From assembly GCF_003667705.1 (NCBI RefSeq), contig NZ_CP033019.1, forward strand, positions 5,332,001-5,396,000: DNA of 64,000 bases, given 5' to 3'. This stretch comes from Janthinobacterium agaricidamnosum. GTDB taxonomy: Bacteria; Pseudomonadota; Gammaproteobacteria; Burkholderiales; Burkholderiaceae_D. Made by a program: the position numbers and the translations under genes. A model generated the notes under the pieces. It had not been told where the DNA came from and made no database searches. It saw nothing but the letters and a program-made list of their open reading frames with translations. Below, piece by piece: positions 49,343 through 57,801 of the stretch; the first letter of the stretch is position 1; each line of letters opens with the position of its first letter.

Positions 49343-50362
49343 TTACGCCGCGTAGCCTTGCGGATTCTGGTGCTGCCAGCGCCAGTGGTCGCGGCACATG
49401 TCGTCGATATTTTTCTGTGCTTGCCAGCCCAGCAATTGCTTCGCCTTGTCGGCCGAGGCGTAGCAGCTGGCGATGTCGCCGGGGCGGCGCGGCACGATGT
49501 CGTATGGCACCTTGCGGCCGCTGGCGGCCTCGAAGGCGCGTACGGTGTCAAGCACGCTGTAGCCGTGACCCGTGCCCAGGTTGACGGTAAAGCCGCCCTC
49601 GGTGGAGAACAGGCGGTTCAGGGCCGCCACATGGCCCAGCGCCAGGTCGACCACGTGGATGTAGTCGCGCACGCCCGTACCGTCCGGCGTGTCGTAGTCG
49701 TTGCCGAAGACGGCCAGCCGCTCGCGGCGGCCGACGGCCACCTGGGCGATGAAAGGCATCAGATTGTTCGGGATGCCGGCCGGATCTTCGCCGATCAAGC
49801 CGCTGGCATGCGCGCCGACGGGATTAAAGTAGCGCAATACACCGACTTGCCATTGCGCATCGGCATGCACGAGATCGGCCAGGATCTCCTCGACCATCAG
49901 CTTCGAGCGGCCGTACGGATTGGTCACGGACAGGCGCGACGATTCCACGATCGGCAAGGCTTCCGGATCGCCATACACGGTGGCCGACGAGCTGAACACA
50001 AAACGCTTCACGTTCGCCGCCGCCAGCACTTCCAGCAGCGCCACGGTGCCCGACACATTGTTGTCCATGTACATCAGCGGCTGGGCCACGGATTCGCCCA
50101 CGGCTTTCAAGCCGGCGAAATGGATCACCGCATCGATGGCATGCTCGCGCAAGACGGCGGCCATGGCCGTGCGGTCGCGCACGTCCGCTTCATAGAAGGG
50201 CACGCTTTTGCCGGCAATGCGCTCCACGCGCGCCATCGCTTCGCGCGCGCTATTGCACAGATTATCCACCGCGACCACCTCAAAACCGGCAGCCAGCAAT
50301 TCGACACAGGTATGCGAACCGATGAAACCGGATGCGCCGGTCACGAGTATTTTCTTGGACAT
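49343..50362 (-). CDS. galE: UDP-glucose 4-epimerase
   Basis: 339 residues of the extended SDR family. The nucleotide turn is GASGFIGSHTC near 8-18, the catalytic Ser lies in FSSSATVYG and the Tyr-Lys pair in NPYGRSKLM near 146-154. It interconverts UDP-glucose and UDP-galactose for surface polysaccharides. ATG 50362 is the family start; a longer frame upstream is not conserved. It is alone between two terminators. Confidence 0.95.
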   Translation of the reverse strand: MSKKILVTGASGFIGSHTCVELLAAGFEVVAVDNLCNSAREAMARVERIAGKSVPFYEADVRDRTAMAAVLREHAIDAVIHFAGLKAVGESVAQPLMYMDNNVSGTVALLEVLAAANVKRFVFSSSATVYGDPEALPIVESSRLSVTNPYGRSKLMVEEILADLVHADAQWQVGVLRYFNPVGAHASGLIGEDPAGIPNNLMPFIAQVAVGRRERLAVFGNDYDTPDGTGVRDYIHVVDLALGHVAALNRLFSTEGGFTVNLGTGHGYSVLDTVRAFEAASGRKVPYDIVPRRPGDIASCYASADKAKQLLGWQAQKNIDDMCRDHWRWQHQNPQGYAA

Positions 50363-50441
50363 AATATCAATCAATGCAAAAAAGATAAGACTAGCGGAAT
50401 TTCCCCGCTTTGCCAAGCCCGCACAAGGCTGCGCAAGTAAT

Positions 50442-50473
50442 AAAAAAGCCCGCCGCATTGCTGCGGCAGGCTT
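50442..50473 (-). terminator. intrinsic terminator of trmB
   Basis: Arms tgcggcaggctt (50462-50473) and aagcccgccgca (50446-50457) pair with one mismatch; on the minus strand a T-run follows. It lies 46 bases beyond the trmB stop. Confidence 0.85.
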
Positions 50474-50518
50474 CATTTTTATGCAAATGGCAGGGGTGGG
50501 CAAGCCGCCATAATGTGT

Positions 50519-51238
50519 TTATTTCTTGATGAACACCAGATCCCACACGCCATGGCCCAGCTTCAAGCCGCGATTTTCAAACTTGGTCAGCGGACGATAT
50601 GCCGGTTGCGGCGCATAAGCATCGGCGCTATTGCGCAGTTGAGGCTCGGCGCCCAGCACGTCCAGCATTTGCACCGCGTAATCTTCCCAATCGGTGGCGC
50701 AATGCAGATAGCCGCCCGGCGCGAGGCGGTCGGTCAATTGCTTGACGAATGGCGACTGGATCAAACGACGCTTGTTGTGGCGCGCCTTGTGCCATGGATC
50801 GGGAAAAAACACATGGATGCCGGCCAGCGAATTGGCGGGAATCATGTGCGTGAGTACTTCCACCGCATCGTGCTGCAGCAGGCGCAGATTCGTCAGCGAC
50901 TCTTCGCCGATCAGCTTCAGCAGGCTGCCGACGCCAGGCGTGTGCACTTCGACGCCGATGAAATCCTTCTCCGGCATGGCTTTGGCGATATGCGCCGTCG
51001 TCGCGCCCATGCCAAAACCGATTTCCAGGATCACGGGCGCCTTGCGGCCGAACACCTGCTCGAAGTCCATGGACTCCTTGGCGAATGGCAACAAGAACTG
51101 CGGCCCCAAGGTCTCAAGCGCGCGCGCCTGCGCGACAGACAGCCGTCCCGCGCGGGTGACAAAACTGCGGATGCGGTGTTCGGTCGGATCGTACATCATC
51201 GGCCGCGCCGGGCCGTTTGCTGGGGTATCAGAAGACAT
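50519..51238 (-). CDS. trmB: tRNA (guanine-N7-)-methyltransferase
   Basis: 239 residues. The SAM-binding motif is [21 protein letters not shown] near 71-91, and the tRNA/catalytic block is [18 protein letters not shown] near 149-166. It methylates G46 of many tRNAs. It is the last chromosomal gene before the tRNA-Gly fragment and the prophage. The start at 51238 could be a few codons further in. Confidence 0.94.
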   Translation of the reverse strand: MSSDTPANGPARPMMYDPTEHRIRSFVTRAGRLSVAQARALETLGPQFLLPFAKESMDFEQVFGRKAPVILEIGFGMGATTAHIAKAMPEKDFIGVEVHTPGVGSLLKLIGEESLTNLRLLQHDAVEVLTHMIPANSLAGIHVFFPDPWHKARHNKRRLIQSPFVKQLTDRLAPGGYLHCATDWEDYAVQMLDVLGAEPQLRNSADAYAPQPAYRPLTKFENRGLKLGHGVWDLVFIKK

Positions 51239-51291
51239 GGGAATGGAGAAATAAGTAGCCGCGCCGCATCAAGCCAGGCGCCAGCGAAAAA

Positions 51292-51341
51292 TGGAGCGGG
51301 TGAAGGGAATCGAACCCTCGTCGTAAGCTTGGGAAGCTCGA
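51292..51341 (-). pseudogene. 3' fragment of tRNA-Gly(CCC), candidate prophage attachment site
   Basis: Reading the minus strand, the sequence from tcgagcttcccaagc to the encoded CCA matches the anticodon arm, variable loop, T-arm (gagggttcgattcccttc) and 3' acceptor strand of tRNA-Gly with anticodon CCC. The 5' acceptor and D-arm are missing; the bases where they should be (cccgcat at 51359-51365) do not pair with the acceptor 3' strand. This is the pattern left when an element integrates in the 3' half of a tRNA gene. A TATAAT-like motif lies further upstream (51398-51403). An odd, interrupted tRNA gene is the alternative. Confidence 0.6.
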
Positions 51342-51672
51342 CAAGGAACTCAACAGCCATGCGGGCTTGCGACCCGTTTCTGCTCCGCAAAGGTGACATT
51401 ATAGCAGCGCTGGAAGCCATGAACCATGCTGTTGATTTTATGGTTGTGGAGCAAATTTTTCGGCTTAACGATGGTTTTTTCTGTTTTATCTGCTATCTGC
51501 ACCTTGAAACGCACCAAAGCTCAAAATACTATCGGCCGCAAGTAAAGAACGTCCAACCTCTGCGGCCCTAATGCTGCATAAAAACTACCCATAGATAAAA
51601 ATTTTTGTTGCCTGACTTGAATTTCAAAATATCATCCATACTTGCTTTTGGTTAATGTCACTTGGAGGTGGT
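51342..51672. other. AT-rich non-coding interval inside the prophage boundary
   Basis: About 330 bases with no credible gene. Composition turns distinctly AT-rich after about 51420. The last bases carry TGGAGGTGGT, the ribosome site for the next gene. Confidence 0.5.
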
Positions 51673-52713
51673 ATGGCGAAGAGAACTAATTTGATGGAAG
51701 CAATTGCAAACACCATTCAGTCGTATAGGAAAGGGGAAATTCCTGTTCCTACGGTTGACCATGTTGATCGCTGGATCAGCCAATTTACACCAGAAAATCA
51801 GTTGCCAATGCTGCAAGAATTTAGCGATGTCATCGAAAGTTCCTTCATCACTCATGAGAGTTTTGTTAGATTCTTAGGTGGCCTAATGAACAATGCAGCA
51901 CTGACAGGCAAAACTCCTAAAGACTTTTGGTCAAAAGTAAATTTTTTAAGAGTACAAAAAGATGGTGTTAGTCAACGAGCAATGCTTAAGCTGATGGCTG
52001 TTCAGTTGAAAGATACATTTGGACTTGATCTAGCAAAATGCGGAGCGGACGATGGTGACTTCATGTATTTGGATGACATCATGTGCACTGGTAGTCGGGT
52101 CGGTAATGACATCGTCGATTGGATCAAAAACGACGCACCAAAAGAGTGCCGTCTCCACATTGTTCTTGCAGTGACGCACACAACAGGCGAATATTATTTG
52201 CGGAATACACGGCTTGAAAACGCGAAGAAGGAAGCTGGCAAGCAAGGAATAAAGATCACTGTTTGGCGCGCTCTGGAACTGGAAAATACGGTGTATTGGA
52301 ATAGAAATGCTGATGTTTATTGGCCAAGTGAGCTACCCAATCTTGAAACAGTAAAATCCTACGCAGCGAACGGAAAATTTCCGTTCAAGCCTCGTGAACT
52401 CGGTGGAAAGTCGAAGATTTTCAAATCCGAAGAAGGGCGTAAGATACTTGAAGCTGAGTTCCTACTCGCAGGGATGAAGATTCGATCACACCATTCGACG
52501 CCAAAGGACTCTCTTCGACCGCTCGGATTTGGCCCCTTCGGGATCGGCTTTGGCTCAACCTTAGTGACCTATCGGAACTGCCCCAACACAGCCCCCCTTG
52601 CGGTTTGGTGGGGTGATGGTGGTGCAAGCAATACAGCGTTACAATGGTATCCTCTACTCCCACGAAAAACGTACTCGTCTGCGGAAAATGTCTTCAGTAA
52701 ATGCTTCGACTAA
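51673..52713 (+). CDS. phosphoribosyltransferase-like protein (PRTase-like), candidate conflict-system component
   Basis: 346 residues. The PRPP-binding loop of type I phosphoribosyltransferases is visible at 131-142 as MYLDDIMCTGSR, preceded by hydrophobic strand and followed by strand-helix alternation. A C-terminal region with RPLGFGPFGIGFGSTLVTY near 282-300 is a distinctive second block that I associate with PRTase-like proteins of uncharacterised conflict systems. There is no sign of a nucleobase-specific hood, so the reaction is unknown; nucleotide or ADP-ribose chemistry is a guess. GGAGGTG ahead of ATG 51673 is preferred to the in-frame ATG 18 bases earlier. Composition is AT-richer than the host. 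Its last 26 bases overlap the NADAR gene. Confidence 0.7.
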   Translation: MAKRTNLMEAIANTIQSYRKGEIPVPTVDHVDRWISQFTPENQLPMLQEFSDVIESSFITHESFVRFLGGLMNNAALTGKTPKDFWSKVNFLRVQKDGVSQRAMLKLMAVQLKDTFGLDLAKCGADDGDFMYLDDIMCTGSRVGNDIVDWIKNDAPKECRLHIVLAVTHTTGEYYLRNTRLENAKKEAGKQGIKITVWRALELENTVYWNRNADVYWPSELPNLETVKSYAANGKFPFKPRELGGKSKIFKSEEGRKILEAEFLLAGMKIRSHHSTPKDSLRPLGFGPFGIGFGSTLVTYRNCPNTAPLAVWWGDGGASNTALQWYPLLPRKTYSSAENVFSKCFD

Positions 52714-53332
52714 GTTTGAATTGCTACGCACATACACTAGAAGTGAGTGCGTAGTCTTTCATCGTACGAAGGACCCGTTTGGCGGGCTTTCGAATATGGC
52801 TGGTGGATACGCGGTAACTGTCAATGGTGTACGTTTTCGCACAACTGAGGCTTTATATCAAGCATGCCGATTTCCACAATTACCTGAAGTTCAAAGGTTG
52901 GTCATCTCAGAGGCCAGTCCAATTGTAGCCAAGCGAAAAACAATGCCATTCCGCGACCAGACAAGAAAAGACTGGGACTCCATTCGGCACAAAATTATGC
53001 GATGGTGTTTGCGAGTGAAACTTGCCCAAAACTACACTGAGTTCGGAGCTTTGTTACTTTCCACAGGTGATGGTCATATCGTTGAGCAATCAAGTAAAGA
53101 TACATTCTGGGGCGCGCGAGTTATCGATCAAAATACTCTTGCAGGAGAGAATGTTCTCGGCCGCTTGCTGATGGAACTTAGAGAAGACGCACGAATTGAC
53201 GAAAAGCAGATATTAAGGGTTGTGCCCCCTTTACCCATACCAGATTTTAACCTCTTTGGTGAGCCTATCGAGATAGTGACTGCCCCGAATTCAGAGGCGT
53301 TGCATGGTTATCGAAGCACCATGTTGTTCTGA
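52688..53332 (+). CDS. NADAR/YbiA-family protein
   Basis: 214 residues. NADAR marks are DPFGGLSNMAGGY at 29-41, TEALYQACRF with Glu54 at 53-62, DWDSIRHKIMRWCL then KLAQN at 95-115, STGDGHIVEQSSKDTFWG at 125-142 and GENVLGRLLMELR at 153-165. This family (YbiA, RibX) cleaves N-glycosidic bonds, and some members remove ADP-ribose from modified DNA or guanine. The ORF can be opened earlier at 52598, but conserved sequence begins at 52688. It overlaps the PRTase-like gene, so they are one operon. As a prophage-edge pair this suggests a nucleotide or ADP-ribose defence or counter-defence function, not shown. Confidence 0.85.
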   Translation: MSSVNASTKFELLRTYTRSECVVFHRTKDPFGGLSNMAGGYAVTVNGVRFRTTEALYQACRFPQLPEVQRLVISEASPIVAKRKTMPFRDQTRKDWDSIRHKIMRWCLRVKLAQNYTEFGALLLSTGDGHIVEQSSKDTFWGARVIDQNTLAGENVLGRLLMELREDARIDEKQILRVVPPLPIPDFNLFGEPIEIVTAPNSEALHGYRSTMLF

Positions 53333-53433
53333 TTGCTCCGCCGACTGATATCTTTCGTGCTCGGACAATATGACCGCAATACAGCCCCGCTAGCACACTA
53401 AAACGTCCCTTCCCACACCCATCACACCAACAA

Positions 53434-53470
53434 CGTCAAGAAACGCTCAAAGTGCGTCAAAATGCGTCAA
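53434..53470. repeat. four helically phased CGTCAA-type repeats
   Basis: cgtcaa at 53434, cgctcaa at 53444, cgtcaa at 53455 and cgtcaa at 53465, spaced about one helical turn apart. Candidate protein-binding site, such as cosB or a phage activator box. Confidence 0.4.
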
Positions 53471-53647
53471 ATCGCATGCCCCCTCTTAGCCCCGCCGCGC
53501 CAGTCCTCATGCTCCTTCGGCCATGGCGCAAATTTGAGTCAAAAGACCCCTATATAGCGGGCAGGTGTGGAGGGGGGACAACTGCGCGCGCCGGGCCGAA
53601 ACGGGCCTTTTTCTTGCTTCTGGTACAACATCATTCGCTGGGACGTG

Positions 53648-53671
53648 AAAAAGCCGCCTCGTGGGCGGCTT
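53648..53671 (-). terminator. terminator of the leftward Q/P operon
   Basis: Arms aagccgcc (53651-53658) and ggcggctt (53664-53671) with a 5-base loop; five Ts follow on the minus strand. It lies 74 bases beyond the zinc-finger gene. Confidence 0.85.
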
Positions 53672-53744
53672 GTGCGGTGGCTGGGGCGCTCTTGCGCGGC
53701 TGGACTGTCGCGGCCCTGCCCTGCCGGCTATCGCGGCGTGGCCC

Positions 53745-53960
53745 TCATCCTGGGCGGCCGGCGCGGCTCTTCGCCGCCTGCACCTTGTCGTAGTCGTCGC
53801 GGCAATCCACGCCACAGAACAGCAGCGCGGGCGCCAGCGCCTCGTCGCAGTAGTGGCAGCAGCCATGCGCCGCCAGGGCGGGCCGGCCGCGCACGGCGGC
53901 CAGGCCGCGCGCCACCTCCGCAAAGATAATCTTGTCGGTGTTGTCGATGTGATCGCTCAT
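53745..53960 (-). CDS. small phage zinc-finger protein
   Basis: 71 residues. A Cys4 zinc finger is formed by Cys35-x2-Cys38 (CHYC) and Cys49-x3-Cys53 (CGVDC), with an acidic helix (DDYDKVQAA) after it. Small zinc proteins like this, distantly like TraR/DksA or phage regulators, are often found beside the portal gene of P2-like phages. The start overlaps the portal stop by 4 bases (ATGA). Function unknown. Confidence 0.65.
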   Translation of the reverse strand: MSDHIDNTDKIIFAEVARGLAAVRGRPALAAHGCCHYCDEALAPALLFCGVDCRDDYDKVQAAKSRAGRPG

Positions 53961-55021
53961 TGCGCTGTCTCCTTGCCCAGGCCCAGGTCATACGGCGCGA
54001 ACTTCACCACTTCCACGCCGGCCCACTCGTTGATCGCTTCGAACTGCGCCTGCAGCGGCACCAGCTCATTGCGGGCGAAGACGCGCGCGGCCGGTTCCAC
54101 GGCACCGAAGCCGCCGGCATTGTTTGGCAGAATGCCCATCAGCTGCGGCGGTACGCGGTGCGCGGCAAGCTGGTCGTCGCGCGTGACGCTCTTGATGTTG
54201 AAAAACTCGTCCTTGGCGGCTACGTCCGACACGGGCAGAATCTGGATGCCGTCCTTCTTGCCGTTCGGTGCGTACATGAACAGGTTGCGGAAGTTGCCCG
54301 GCCCCTTGCTGTCGCGCATGGCCTGGCGCAGGTTGTCCACGTCCTGCGTATTCGCCGCGGCATCCGTCATGTAGAACACGAAGCCGGCATGCGAGCCGTT
54401 CTTGTAGTACTTGCGGCGAAACAGGGTCGCCGCCTCGTTGAGCCAGGCCGACTGCAGGGCGCTCAGGTACTGCGGCACGCCGTACAGCTCCTGGTTCACG
54501 TCCGGTTCCATCAGGTGAAACACGCGGCCCTTGTCGAACTGGTGCACGGCCTGGTAGCCGTTGACGAAATAATAGGTATCCAGATCGACGCCGCGCCGCA
54601 TGTACTTGGCCAGCGCGTGCTGGTACGCCAGCGCCTTGCCGCTACGGCTGGGCCGGTCTTCCAGGTAGGCATTGCCGAAGGTCAGATAGTCCAGGGCCAT
54701 GCGCTTGAATCCATCGCGCGACAGGTATTTCGTCGGCATCAAGGTGGACGTCAGCACGTTGGCCTTGAAGTGGATGGCGCTGCTGTGGTGCACGCCCGCG
54801 TTGAAGGACTTGGCCAAGCCGGCCAGGTTGACGGGCGGTTCATACCAGTGGCCGTTCTTCCAGCATTCGAAGCAATCGAGAATGTCGGCGTGCTCGAGCA
54901 CGGGCGTCGGGTCGCCGAAGGAAAACGCCTCGATGCCGGCGGTGGCCGGCGCCGTGGCGGGGGAATCTGGGGCGGGCTGGGCCTGCTGGCCGCGCGCGCG
55001 CAGGTGTCGTGCTTTTCTCAA
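53957..55021 (-). CDS. phage portal protein, P2 gpQ type
   Basis: 354 residues. The P2-type portal block starts GIEAFSFGDPTPVLEHADILD near 29-49 and includes MALDYLTFGNAYLEDRPSR near 108-126, with HRVPPQLMGILPNNAGGFGAVEP near 290-312. It forms the dodecameric DNA gate of the capsid vertex. Its ATG overlaps the terminase stop by 4 bases. Together with the terminase it is transcribed leftward, as in P2. Confidence 0.92.
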   Translation of the reverse strand: MRKARHLRARGQQAQPAPDSPATAPATAGIEAFSFGDPTPVLEHADILDCFECWKNGHWYEPPVNLAGLAKSFNAGVHHSSAIHFKANVLTSTLMPTKYLSRDGFKRMALDYLTFGNAYLEDRPSRSGKALAYQHALAKYMRRGVDLDTYYFVNGYQAVHQFDKGRVFHLMEPDVNQELYGVPQYLSALQSAWLNEAATLFRRKYYKNGSHAGFVFYMTDAAANTQDVDNLRQAMRDSKGPGNFRNLFMYAPNGKKDGIQILPVSDVAAKDEFFNIKSVTRDDQLAAHRVPPQLMGILPNNAGGFGAVEPAARVFARNELVPLQAQFEAINEWAGVEVVKFAPYDLGLGKETAQ

Positions 55022-56829
55022 GAATAAATCTCCATGAAAGATTGGTGGTTGTCAGTGGTGCCTTCGAATGGCTCGTGGTCGAGCGCGTGCATGCAGGCCC
55101 ACGCCAGGTCGGCGTGGCCGGTTTCATCGCTGCGGCCGGCGATATACGTCACGTGCCGCCCGCTGGGGGTGAGGGTCTTGTGGATGGCCATGAAGGACTG
55201 CGCGATGTCCGTCCAGCCGGCATCGAACTCCAGCCGCCCCTTGCTGATGATGTTTTTGGCTTTTAGCACCATGCGGGTTTTGACTTCGGGCGAGTAATTC
55301 AGGGCCGTCACTGCCGGGAAGAAGCCGCGCACGATCGGCAGCACGCCGATACCCATGCCCGTGGTATCGATGCCGATGTATTCGACGTTGTAGCGCTGCG
55401 TCATCTGGCGGATGGCATCGGCGTGGTCCTCGAAGCTCTGCCCGCGCCACTGGTGGCGCTCCAGGATGCGGAACTTGCCGCCGGCCGTCATGGGCGGCGC
55501 CAGCACCACGCAGCCGGCGCTGTCGCCGTTCAAGGCCGGGTCGTAGCCGATCCACACGGGCCGGTTGCCGAACGGCCGCAGGCCCAGCAAGGGCTTGTAG
55601 TCGTCCCACTCCACCCAGGAATCGACCATGCAGCGCTGCAGCTCGGCCAGCGGGAAGACCGAGGCCGAGTCGTCAATAAAATTGCACATCAGCAGGTTAT
55701 CGAACTGGTCCGGGCTGTATTCGAAGTTGCGCAGCTCGTCGATGTCGAACAGGTTGCAGCCGCCACGCTCGGCGTCCAGGATGGTGACGATCTGGCGCCA
55801 GATTTTGTCCTCGCCCGTAAAACCCGACGAGAGGCGGCTGTGGCTGACGTCGATGTTCACCTGGTCGGCCTTGGCGCGGCGCTTGTTGAACAGCTCGCCC
55901 GTCCAGAACGGGTAAGCCTGGTGCGTGGTGGAGGATGGCGTGGAGAAATAGGTTTTGCGCCATTTCTTGTGAATGGCCATGCCCGAGGCCACCTTGTTCA
56001 GCTCCTGGAAATTCTGCGTCCAGAAGAATTCATCGAAGTAGAAATTGCCGTGGTAGCCCTGCGCCGTGCGCGCATTGGTACCGAGGAAATACAGGTGTGC
56101 ACCGTTCGGCAGCACGATGGGGTCGCCCGTCAGCTCGATGCCGGCCGCCTCGCGCGCGAATTGCACAATGTATTGCTTGAAGACGTGGGCCTGGCTCTTG
56201 GAAGCGGACAGGAAGATTTGATTGCGGCCCGTCGCCATCGCGTCGGCCAGCGCCTCGCGGGCGAAGTACCAGGTGGCGCCGATCTGGCGGCTCTTGAGAA
56301 TGGCGCGCGTGCGCTGGTCGCCGTTGCGATACCAGACCTTTTGATAGTCGAACAGCGAGTCCTGGAAGGCGTCGAGCAGCTGGATTTTCTGTTCTTCGCT
56401 GAAATCGTTGCGCGTAGGCTTTTTCTTCGGCCCGGCATTGCGGTTCGCCAGCTTGGGGTTGAGATCGACCTCGTTGCCTCCCGGCTGCTCGTAGCGGCGC
56501 ACGCGTGCCATCTGCACGATGGTGCGGGCTAGCAGATCGATTTCCTTGTAATCGCTGCCGCTCTTGACCTCTTTTTCGATCAGTTTCACCAGGCGCAGCT
56601 CGGCCGACGCTTCGACGTGCTCGATGGCCTGCGCCTTGTCCCACTCGTCGCGCTCTTTCCAGCTATTGATGGTGCTGCGCTTGATCCCCAGGTGGCGGGC
56701 AATGGACGAAATGCGCCAGCCCTTCCAGTACAGGGCGCGCGCGGCACGGCGCGGCTCGGATTCGGGCACGGCCAGTTCACCGATGATTCCATCGATGGTT
56801 TGTTCGCTTGTTTTCTCGATTGTCAGCAT
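55018..56829 (-). CDS. phage terminase large subunit, P2 gpP type
   Basis: 603 residues. An N-terminal helix-turn-helix (RISSIARHLGIKRSTINSW, near 39-57) precedes the ATPase with KSRQIGATW (179-187, Walker-A-like) and YFDEFFW (264-270, Walker B). The C-terminal nuclease half includes GYDPALNGDSAG near 440. It drives DNA packaging. I prefer ATG 56829, where the family N-terminus begins; the start is therefore uncertain by a few codons. The divergent scaffold gene starts 137 bases away. Confidence 0.92.
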   Translation of the reverse strand: MLTIEKTSEQTIDGIIGELAVPESEPRRAARALYWKGWRISSIARHLGIKRSTINSWKERDEWDKAQAIEHVEASAELRLVKLIEKEVKSGSDYKEIDLLARTIVQMARVRRYEQPGGNEVDLNPKLANRNAGPKKKPTRNDFSEEQKIQLLDAFQDSLFDYQKVWYRNGDQRTRAILKSRQIGATWYFAREALADAMATGRNQIFLSASKSQAHVFKQYIVQFAREAAGIELTGDPIVLPNGAHLYFLGTNARTAQGYHGNFYFDEFFWTQNFQELNKVASGMAIHKKWRKTYFSTPSSTTHQAYPFWTGELFNKRRAKADQVNIDVSHSRLSSGFTGEDKIWRQIVTILDAERGGCNLFDIDELRNFEYSPDQFDNLLMCNFIDDSASVFPLAELQRCMVDSWVEWDDYKPLLGLRPFGNRPVWIGYDPALNGDSAGCVVLAPPMTAGGKFRILERHQWRGQSFEDHADAIRQMTQRYNVEYIGIDTTGMGIGVLPIVRGFFPAVTALNYSPEVKTRMVLKAKNIISKGRLEFDAGWTDIAQSFMAIHKTLTPSGRHVTYIAGRSDETGHADLAWACMHALDHEPFEGTTDNHQSFMEIYS

Positions 56830-56965
56830 GCCGCCAGCGTAGGCCGCGCGCGCGCGGAGCGGGGAAAGGCAAAAGTCGCTATGGCCCATAGCAACCCGCA
56901 CCGCATTGAATCGCAGCGCCAAGACGTTGACCATGGCGTTATCCGATCAACCGAGACACGCCACC

Positions 56966-57754
56966 ATGCCTAAATCCCAATTCTTCCGCGTCGCCACCGA
57001 AGGCGCCACCACCGACGGTCGCAACATCGACCGCGCCACCATCGAGCAAATCGCCGCCACCTACAACCCGAAGACCTACGCAGCGCGCATCTGGCTGGAA
57101 CACATCCGGGGCATCCTGCCCGACAGCCAGTTCAAGGCCTACGGCGACGTGATCGCCGTGAAAGCCGAGGAAGTGGACACCGACAACGGCAAGAAACTGG
57201 CCCTGTTCGCGCAGATCGAACCCACGCCGGAACTGGTGGCCATCAACAAGGCGAAACAAAAGCTCTACACCAGCCTGGAAATTCAGCCCGACTTTGCCGA
57301 CTCGGCGCAGCCCTACCTGGTCGGCCTGGGCGTCACCGACAGCCCAGCCAGCCTGGGCACCGAGGCACTGAAATTCTCCGCCAGCCGCAAACAGCAAAGC
57401 GCCAACCTGTTTACTTCCGCCGTCGAGGTGACGCTGGAATTTGAAGAGCCGCAGGGCACCAAGCTGGCCGACGCCATGAAAAACCTGCTGTCGCGCTTCT
57501 CCAATAAATCCGGCGCCGACGCCGCGCAGTTCGCCGACATCAGCGAGGCCGTGCAAGCGCTGGCCGGCCACGTCGTCACCGCCAACGATAACTACACGGG
57601 CACCCTGGCGCGCCTGGAGAAAACCGAAACAGCGTTGCAGGCCACGCAGGACGAGCTGGCCGCTTTCAAGGCGCAGATGGACGAAGCGCCCGGCAACGGC
57701 CCGCGCCGCCCGGCCGCCACCGGCAACGACGGCGCCGTGCAGACCGAGTTTTAA
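56966..57754 (+). CDS. capsid scaffolding protein, P2 gpO type
   Basis: 262 residues. The N-terminus MPKSQFFRVATEGATTDGR and the following RIWLEHIRGILPD are typical of the gpO protease/scaffold. The C-terminal part is a coiled-coil scaffold (NYTGTLARLEKTETALQATQ). It shapes and matures the procapsid. The ribosome site is weak; an in-frame ATG at 56933 is possible. It begins the rightward late operon. Confidence 0.88.
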   Translation: MPKSQFFRVATEGATTDGRNIDRATIEQIAATYNPKTYAARIWLEHIRGILPDSQFKAYGDVIAVKAEEVDTDNGKKLALFAQIEPTPELVAINKAKQKLYTSLEIQPDFADSAQPYLVGLGVTDSPASLGTEALKFSASRKQQSANLFTSAVEVTLEFEEPQGTKLADAMKNLLSRFSNKSGADAAQFADISEAVQALAGHVVTANDNYTGTLARLEKTETALQATQDELAAFKAQMDEAPGNGPRRPAATGNDGAVQTEF

Positions 57755-57801
57755 GCGCCTTCGCCCTTTCTTCCCCCCATTCAACAACGGAGCACTGATT
57801 T

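Larger units (their letters stand above)
53333..53744. other. non-coding interval with phased repeats, likely cos/regulatory region
   Basis: About 410 bases without a convincing gene. It holds four roughly 10-base-spaced CG(C)TCAA repeats at 53434-53470, a G-rich stretch (gtggaggggggac, near 53568-53580) and the hairpin terminator of the leftward operon. In P2 the cos site occupies the corresponding place next to Q, so I suspect it is here. Confidence 0.4.

Noticed and set aside
51292..51386. A complete 95-base unusual tRNA
   Set aside because: A GGAGC/GCTCC pairing at the ends exists, but it would use the CCA end in the acceptor stem, and no proper D-arm forms. A 3' fragment fits better.
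51196..51420. 74-codon frame across the tRNA-Gly fragment
   Set aside because: It translates tRNA-derived sequence and has no support as a gene.
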